A stretch of DNA of 64,000 nucleotides from Gentiana macrophylla (taxonomy: Eukaryota; Streptophyta; Magnoliopsida; Gentianales; Gentianaceae): the NCBI GenBank assembly GCA_026214975.1, contig CM047808.1, positions 5,569,262 through 5,633,261 of the forward strand, read 5' to 3'. Positions 57,533-64,000 of this stretch are shown here, one piece after another. The notes under the pieces were generated by a model. The model did not search any database. It was given only the letters and a program-made list of their open reading frames with translations, and was not told the DNA's origin. A program made the position numbers and the translations under genes. Within the stretch, counting starts at the first letter, position 1. Each line of letters starts with the position of its first letter.

Positions 57533-59967
57533 TTGTAAGGGTAATTATGGTATTTGTTATTTATGTATTGTGCTGGATTGTGTATGGTACTGCCAAGGGG
57601 CAGGTAGCTGGGGTGAGAAAATATAGGAGATAGATTTGGTTGGTACAAGGGTGGTGTATCTAGACATTACCGTTGTAATATCAGAGCTGAGGTGAATTAC
57701 CCAGAAATTATGATTAATGAGAAATAGATGCAGATCTTCATCCCTTTATTGATTCTTCCATACTGTAAATCATTTATCTAACTTGGTATCAGAGAGAGGT
57801 TCGCAATGAGTGGTGCAATGTCCGACGCCGGCGTCGGAGGAATTGTGAATGCAGGAGATGTCTCCATCGAACTCCAATCTCCGGAATCAACACACCCATA
57901 CCGTCAACAGCCGTTAATTCAACCATACCCAACACAGGAATGGTGTCATCTGCACTCATACATTTCGGAGCTATGCCAAGTAGTAGCTTCCCTTTTACCC
58001 CAATGTAATTTTGGAAGAACTGAGTCGTTCCCTAGTGTCTTTGGATCTCTATACCCAAATCTACCACCACAACCATCTCTCGATTCCATTGGAGCCCCAG
58101 CAGTCACAAATATAACATTTACGAAAAATCTGACTCGGTTTTGTAATGTCAAACTTGATAGAAACAACTACTTATTGTGGAAATCTACCGTTCTTCCTAT
58201 TATCAGAGGCCACAGGCTCGAATAACATGTTTTGGGAGATGATTTCTCCAGTGGATCCATCTCCCAGGGACTTAGAATTTCTAGATCCTCATTTCGGAGT
58301 CCCCAAACACAAGAAGAGTGGAACATCACTTATCAACTATTGATGGATTGGCTCATGGGATCCATGACTGAGTCTGCTCTTATGGAAATCATTGGTTGTA
58401 ACACAGCAAGAGAGGTCTGGGTTACTTTGGAAGCTCTTTTCAAAATTCAATCGGAATCCAGGATGCTGGAGTATAAAAGTGCTTTAGCTAGAGCAGTGAA
58501 TGGTTCTAAATCCATGCCTGACTATTTGGCTCAGATGAAATAGTCTGCTGACAATCTTGTTGCTCCTGGATACCATGTTTTGAAATCTGAGTTGATCCTG
58601 GCTACGCTTGAGGATTTGAAATGAGAATATGAAGTTGTGATAGTTAACCTCACAGCTAGGGTAGGATCCCTAAAAAAGCAAGAGGTTCAGTAATATTTAA
58701 CTACACATGAAGGCTTCACAAGGTTCAATCGACTCATTGGTGGTGTTATTATTGGTCCAAATGCTAATGTGGCCACTAACTATGGTGCCAGAGACCTTAC
58801 AATCCTTCCCAAAATTCTGGGAATAGAGGAAGAGGAGGCAGAAACAGAGGTGGTGGTAGAGGAGGTAGAAACCCCAACAATGCCAACAAACATGTTTGTC
58901 AATTGTGTGGAAAAAGTGGGCATACAGTAGTGTCCTGCTGGCATAGATTTGAGCAGGATTTTGTGCCCCCAAACTCTGGTGATTCTAGGTAAAACTCAGC
59001 TCTCTTGGCCACTCCAAAAACTGTTGGTGATTTATCCTGGTATCTTGACAGTGGAGCAACTAATCACATCACTTCTGACATCAACAACTTGCATCTCACT
59101 TTAGACTACTCAGGATCATACACTCTTGTTGTAGGTAATGGTGAGCTCCTCTCCATATCTCATACTGGTAATTGTATTCTCTCCACACAGTTCAGCACTC
59201 ACCTACACCTACAAAAACTCCTTACATGTCTCTTCTATAACCAAGAATCTTGTTAGTGTGTTTCAATTGACTCGTGATTATCCTATTATTGTGGACTTTG
59301 ATGACAAATGTTGTTATGTTAAGGACAAGGAAACAAGGAGACTACTTCAAATAGGAACACTTGAGCATGGATTGTACCAGATTCCTATTGTGAAAGAAGC
59401 CACTGCTCAAGTCTCTCCTGGTCCCTATGTCAACCTGATCTCCCGTCACTTCAAAGACTCTCCCCTTTCCAGTTTCAATTAAAGTACTGCCTTAGTTTGT
59501 TCTCTGAACTTAGATAAAGATTTGAATGTGTGGCATAGAAGGCTTGGTCACACTTCTAAGTAGATTCTACAACTTGTTTTGAACCAATGTCAATTTCATG
59601 TTAATGATAATTTCAAATTCTGTGATGCCTGTCAGATTGGTAAAATGCATGATTTTCCTTATACTAAATCTTCTTTTCATGCCCATAAAATGTTTGATGT
59701 TGTTTACACTGATGTTTGGGGACCAGCTCCTGTGCACACTAATGAGGGTTACCAGTATTACATTCTTTTTATTGATGATTTCTCTGGATTTAATTGGATC
59801 TTTCCTCTTAAGTATAAATCTGAGGCTCTATCTTCTTTTATAGTGTTCAAAAACCTTGTTTAAAACTAGTTTAGCACTACTATAAAGTGTCTTCAATCAG
59901 ACTGGAGGGGTATAGACCTTTTGAAACCTACTTGAAAGAACATAGGATTATTTTCAGACATTCATGT
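57533..59967 (+). mobile_element. Ty1/copia element D, interrupted by gypsy C
   Basis: A probable 5' LTR runs from about 57533 to 57783, followed by a tRNA-Met primer site TGGTATCAGAG at 57784-57794. The interior reads Gag to the first half of integrase, then is cut at 59968 by element C. The remainder of D should lie beyond the window. Gag and protease resemble element F (minus strand, 47715-46600), so D and F are one family or sister families. Confidence 0.75.
57806..59967 (+). pseudogene. Copia D Gag-protease-integrase start, broken
   Basis: It starts MSGAMSDAGVGGIVNAGDVS. Gag motif LDRNNYLLWKSTVLPIIRGH is at about 58155-58215. A frameshift near 58220 leads to the second Gag block (58232-58543). 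The zinc knuckle CQLCGKSGHTVVSCWHRF is at 58897-58955, and protease WYLDSGATNHITSD is near 59040. GAG-pre-integrase VWHRRLGHTSK is at 59528, and the integrase start FDVVYTDVWGPAPVHTNEGY is at 59690-59750. Several stops (58541, 58990, 59861) mark it as dead. Confidence 0.85.
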
Positions 59968-62900
59968 TGATGACGGTCAAATTGGTATCATTATTTACCA
60001 TCAATCTACCCCAGATTTGTGTTCTCAATAGGGATAATATGTATGAAATCATAAGTTAATTAGCTAAATGTGATTAAGCCACGTCCGGGGTGACCAAATT
60101 GGTATTATGTGTATTAACCGTGTATTTTATGCGTTATTTGCTAGAAATAGAAGTTACTATGTGTGCTATGGTTTTATTGACAGATGGACGAGTGTTCGAA
60201 GAATCATTTGGGCTAAAGGAGAGATTTAATCGATAAAGAACTAAACTGAGCTGAAGGTTGAAGTGTTTCGAGCGAAGATTGGACCCGAGAATCTGATTGG
60301 TGATCTTGCAATGCAGTTTACGAATTCCTACAAGATGAATTGGGCTTGGACTTCTTCATGAAAGTTGTAGGTCTTGAAACAAGGTTTCTAACACACTTTG
60401 AATCACCCAAATCGGAGTTGCATAGCCAAGTTATGGTCAAAATACATAGGATGGGCCTAGGGTATTCCAAGTTAAGTCGGCAGTGGGAAAAATACAAAAA
60501 TACCCTCAGTGTACCGGGAGTTCCCCGCAGTTTACCGAGGCCCAGAATCTTCCAGAAACGCGTTTTTTTGTCCTCCAATCATTGGGTTTACCCTTAAGTC
60601 GGTTTATACACCTATATAAGGCCATAGAGTGCTACGAATTTTGTATTCCATGTATTCTATCATTCATTCATAGATCTATTCATAAATTAGATACAATGTA
60701 GTCTTCTGGTTATAAATTCTTCTTTTCTTTCTTGCAAATAAGTCATGAGTCTTTCATTATTGAATTGTGCTTGGTTTACGATTGTCACGGATTTTATCTA
60801 ACAAAACAAACAAGTAATAAAATTTATAAATCCGGTATTCCCCAAGTGTAGGGATCGTAGTATAGCGATTAATACCGGAGTCGATCACAGGGAATCGGGG
60901 TATCTAGTTCATTAATTTTCCTAAGATTGTCACTACTATTTATTACTAAACCTAAACTAAAACGGAAAATAAACTGGACAGAGGATTGTCAGTCCAAAGC
61001 CAGGAAAACATTGTTGCGAACAAAAGTAAATAAAACTATAACTAGGAAAACAATAAAACTAACGAACATGATAATGACTTAAGCAAATCAACATAGAACA
61101 AACCATGATCCACCATCCCGCAACCCTTAATTTCTCGCCTAGACTATCTTGTGAAGATTTAATCAAAGATGTGATTCACCTCTCAAAAGTATGAATTCCT
61201 ACTCTCGTAGATAATTCGCCTATCAATCTTTTATCTCTCGATCTTAAAGATTAACGTTTTCAAACCAAGGTGCAAGATTTATTAGATCTAACAATCTAGA
61301 TAATCTAACCTATCAACTCTCGTTATGTTTAGGTAAAAAAGATCTATTCTTTCCAATGGCGATCTAGCGTTTACACCGACTCTCGTCATACAGTAAGCAT
61401 CAATAACAACAATCTTTCGATATACGTTGCATAAACAAATAATCAAAGGAAAGAAACAAGCTTTAATTAAAACACTCACAAAATCATCCAAAGAAAGAAT
61501 AAAAACGCTGCTGGAAAATCTCCCATGGCTGCTCCAAGTTCACAGCTTCAGGACAGCACCATGGAGTCGAACAAGAACAGAAAAACGAAAACAAAAACCT
61601 AACTAATCCGCAACCCCAGCCTTCCCAAAGGGGGCTGGGGCCGCCTAGGGTTTTTCTCTAATGATTGTGTATCAATAGGTCTCAATAATGTATGATTAGG
61701 GTTGGAATCCGCACTGCTATTTATAGAAAACTAGGTCGGCTGCTGCTGAAGTCGGTGTTGGACGCCCGTCCATTCCTTCTGGACGCTAGTTCAGCTGCTT
61801 TGGACGCTAGGGCAGACGCTCGTCTGTACAACGTCCAAACTCTTTGTTCTGATTTCTTCTCCGGGCGCTTGACCACTTTTTGACGCCACCCACCACCACG
61901 ACGCTAGTTCAGTCCCTTTTTCTTCCAAATTCATCTTGATCTTCATTCCAACTTCATCTCTATCTCTTTCCTTCCATGCAAATCATCACTTTAACATCTT
62001 TTAAGCTCATTTCATCCCTCTCCATGACATGTAAATGTACCTTCAAAACCATAAGAACACGCAAAGTGTAAAACCATAGATAATTACCAATAAAATCACG
62101 AAATTAGCTCAAGTTTACACTTAAAGGCTTTTAAAACTCATTTGCTCAATAAATCCTTTAAACCCTTAATTTCTATGCAAATTATACGAATATGGAGGAA
62201 ATCATTATGAAATATAACGTTTTAAATTGTATAAAATCACCCTTAACAACAATCTTCATGGATCGTCTTGAATCGCCGGAGGGAGAGAGAATAGAAGAGT
62301 AGCTATGTTCTTCGTTATGGGTAAGATCTATTCCAATGTTTTATTTCTTTCTTAGATTCATGATTGTTCTTGTGTTAGATCTAGATCATGCTTTCATGTA
62401 ATCATCTATGAATTAATTAAGCGAACCTTAATCTTTATTATTCGATTTGTTAATATGAAACGCAGAATTATGGGTTGCGCCTTGATCGCTAGATCTGAAT
62501 ACCTAGTAAATCCTAATTTTGTGGTTTGGCGTCAGCTACGTTGATCGACAGGTTTAATTAACAGTATGTTAGATCTGGTGAATTTGCTTATTGTAATCAT
62601 AAAACTAGCATGAAATACGAATAGTGAAGTGTTAGTTTGGACATAGTCTTGATGGACCCTAGAACGTCTTTGATCGATGTCGACACCGCTCTAGGCGGGT
62701 TAGCGGTATGGGTTAGCGCTCAATCTTGCAATTCTAGTTCTTTATGCGTATGGGCTATTACGGACCAATTAAGGAGGGTAGCTGGCGTATAGATTATCTA
62801 CTACCATGGTCGGAGTATATAGGGTTAGGAAATGCACCCGTAGCTTAATCACAAATATGGATCAGATAAGGATTAATGGGAGATTAGTTATGAATAGTGT

Positions 62901-63127
62901 GGTTAGTGCCTTTTCGATTTATGATTGATGATTGGTTTAATTGCATCTCTTTTATTTACTTGTCCTTTATGTTGGTTAATGACCACCCCTATACGGTTGA
63001 CCTATGAATTGTGGTTATGTTTAATATTATTAAATAATAGTCTCTGTGGGATCGACCTTGACTCGCCATTGCTATACTACGATTGACCTAGTCCTCTTGC
63101 TAGTAATAAGCGACTTACACGCAATCA
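59968..63127 (+). repeat. 5' LTR of element C, with nested solo LTR
   Basis: About 1.7 kb when the inserted solo LTR is removed, close to B's 1.72 kb. The closing part has the same 'gggatcgacctt' and 'gctatactacga' blocks as B's LTR. Confidence 0.8.
60783..62248 (-). mobile_element. Solo LTR of family A, antisense, inside element C's LTR
   Basis: Plus strand starts TGTCACGGATTTTATC and ends CACCCTTAACA, the reverse complement of A's LTR ends. Length 1466 bp compares with about 1.55 kb for A. Flanks ACGAT (60778-60782) and ACAAT (62249-62253) match 4/5. 'Ggacgcccgtc'-type blocks (61740-61900) equal the 'gggcgtcc' blocks of A. No internal sequence, so a solo LTR. Confidence 0.85.
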
Positions 63128-63133
63128 AGTTTT

Positions 63134-63151
63134 TGGCGCCGTTGCCGGGGA
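63134..63151 (+). other. tRNA-Asp primer binding site of element C
   Basis: TGGCGCCGTTGCCGGGGA, a few bases after the LTR end, as in A and B. Confidence 0.85.
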
Positions 63152-64000
63152 CTATTTATTTAATTGTTAGGCATAGACATTAATTTATAGTTAACATTTT
63201 TTGTTAATTTTCTTTTCTTTTCGATGATCGAATAAATATGTGAAGGTTTTTTTTCATCGCCATGTTTCTAAGGCTGTTGAGCAAGGATGTGCGGGAGTTT
63301 TTTTTACTTTGCATGATTATTCGGTTATTATTTCGAATCTTGAGTCTTTTTATTTTTATTTGGAGTCTTGTAATAGTTTTGTTGTGTTTAAGTAATTAAG
63401 TTATTATGTACTAGCTTAATTTGTTTATTGCACTTCTTCTTTTTAATTGTGCTATTTACTTCCATATGACATAATGATATTGTTACTTATTCGCGTCTCG
63501 CGGTACTAATGGCCTTTGTGCAAGAATTGTTTGTATTAGCCGACCTAGTGCAGATTAGTCCTTTGGAGAAGACAACTTTGGTTCCATTTTAGTGATATGA
63601 TTTGCTTCAGACAGTTAGCCGAGTTCTTCTATTTTCCAAAGCTAAGTGTTCTTCTTCTTCCTACTTTTTTTGCTTTACTTTCCACATTGGGGACAATGTT
63701 GAGTTTTAAAGTGGGGGGTAGGTATAACACTTAGTTTGAAAAATTGGGACACACTTGCACTTACTTTTGTGAATTTCGATTTTTCGAATTGAATGAAATA
63801 AAAACCTTAAATCGTTGAACTTGCTTAATTACATACTTAATTCATTAATGATGAATAAGGGGTTTGTCAACTATTTGAAGTAGTGGTTTATTAATCATCT
63901 ATCTTGTTGTGGACTCGACCTTTTTAAGCACGTATAACTCATTTTTTTCAGTATGTAGTATAGATGACGCATTATTCAATTTAGTATGGAAGAATGAGCA

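Larger units (their letters stand above)
59968..64000 (+). mobile_element. Gypsy-type element C (relative of B), 5' end only
   Basis: The LTR starts TGATGACGGTCAAATTGG at 59968, is interrupted by a solo LTR (60783-62248), and ends CGCAATCA at 63127. The tRNA-Asp primer site is at 63134-63151. The interior runs off the window with no coding motif seen in 850 bp, but shares blocks with B's interior: 'aaggatgtgc' near 63280 and 'aagtggggggtag' near 63708 (B: 27110 and 28478). LTR starts of B and C share TGATGACGGTCAAATT. The second LTR and target duplication are outside the window. Confidence 0.8.

Noticed and set aside
57946..58167. Minus-strand frame opposite copia D Gag
   Set aside because: Shadow of the Gag frame; no features.

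Overview
This is repeat-rich nuclear DNA from a flowering plant, most likely a eudicot. The signs are nested LTR retrotransposons with tRNA-Met and tRNA-Asp primer sites, a Helitron carrying both a Rep/helicase and an RPA-like gene, LINE pieces, hAT-type MITEs, plastid-derived scraps, a plant-type spliced gene and AT-rich intergenic sequence. Nothing in it looks prokaryotic.

Layout. 1-1180: worn Ty1/copia RNase H end plus LTR-like sequence. 1211 to about 10416: one Helitron on the minus strand, with a 3' hairpin and CTAG end at 1211, an RPA70-like gene (4153-1974) and a decayed Rep/helicase (8895-4309). 10850-14733: a fragment of an unknown acidic reading frame, cut by a solo LTR (11376-14728) that itself holds two hAT MITEs. 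15176-20251: a complete but decayed copia element, minus strand. 21815-23260: a pseudogenised copy of a small secreted-peptide gene. 23477-36415: a Ty3/gypsy element (A) that lost most of pol, with a coding-free LTR element (B, 24224-31166) inside its 5' LTR. 37375-50825: the intact copy of the peptide gene. Its predicted single intron is 12.5 kb and holds a LINE, containing copia F, containing copia E, plus a minisatellite. 51072-54190: MITEs and a second solo LTR of the 11376 family. 55018-56930: a LINE RNase H remnant and a plastid-DNA mosaic (rrn16, ycf2, psaB). 57292-64000: a 137-bp solo LTR or TRIM, then copia D, interrupted by gypsy element C, which carries an antisense solo LTR of family A.

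The only host gene I can support is the two-exon gene at 37544-50425. It is predicted to encode a 123-residue precursor with a signal peptide, an Arg- and Glu/Gln-rich middle and a seven-cysteine C-terminal domain. A tandem copy about 14 kb upstream has a frameshift in exon 1 and keeps only the end of exon 2. Everything else is mobile-element sequence, and matching target-site duplications make the order of many insertions readable. All family assignments come from motifs read by eye; no database search was possible.
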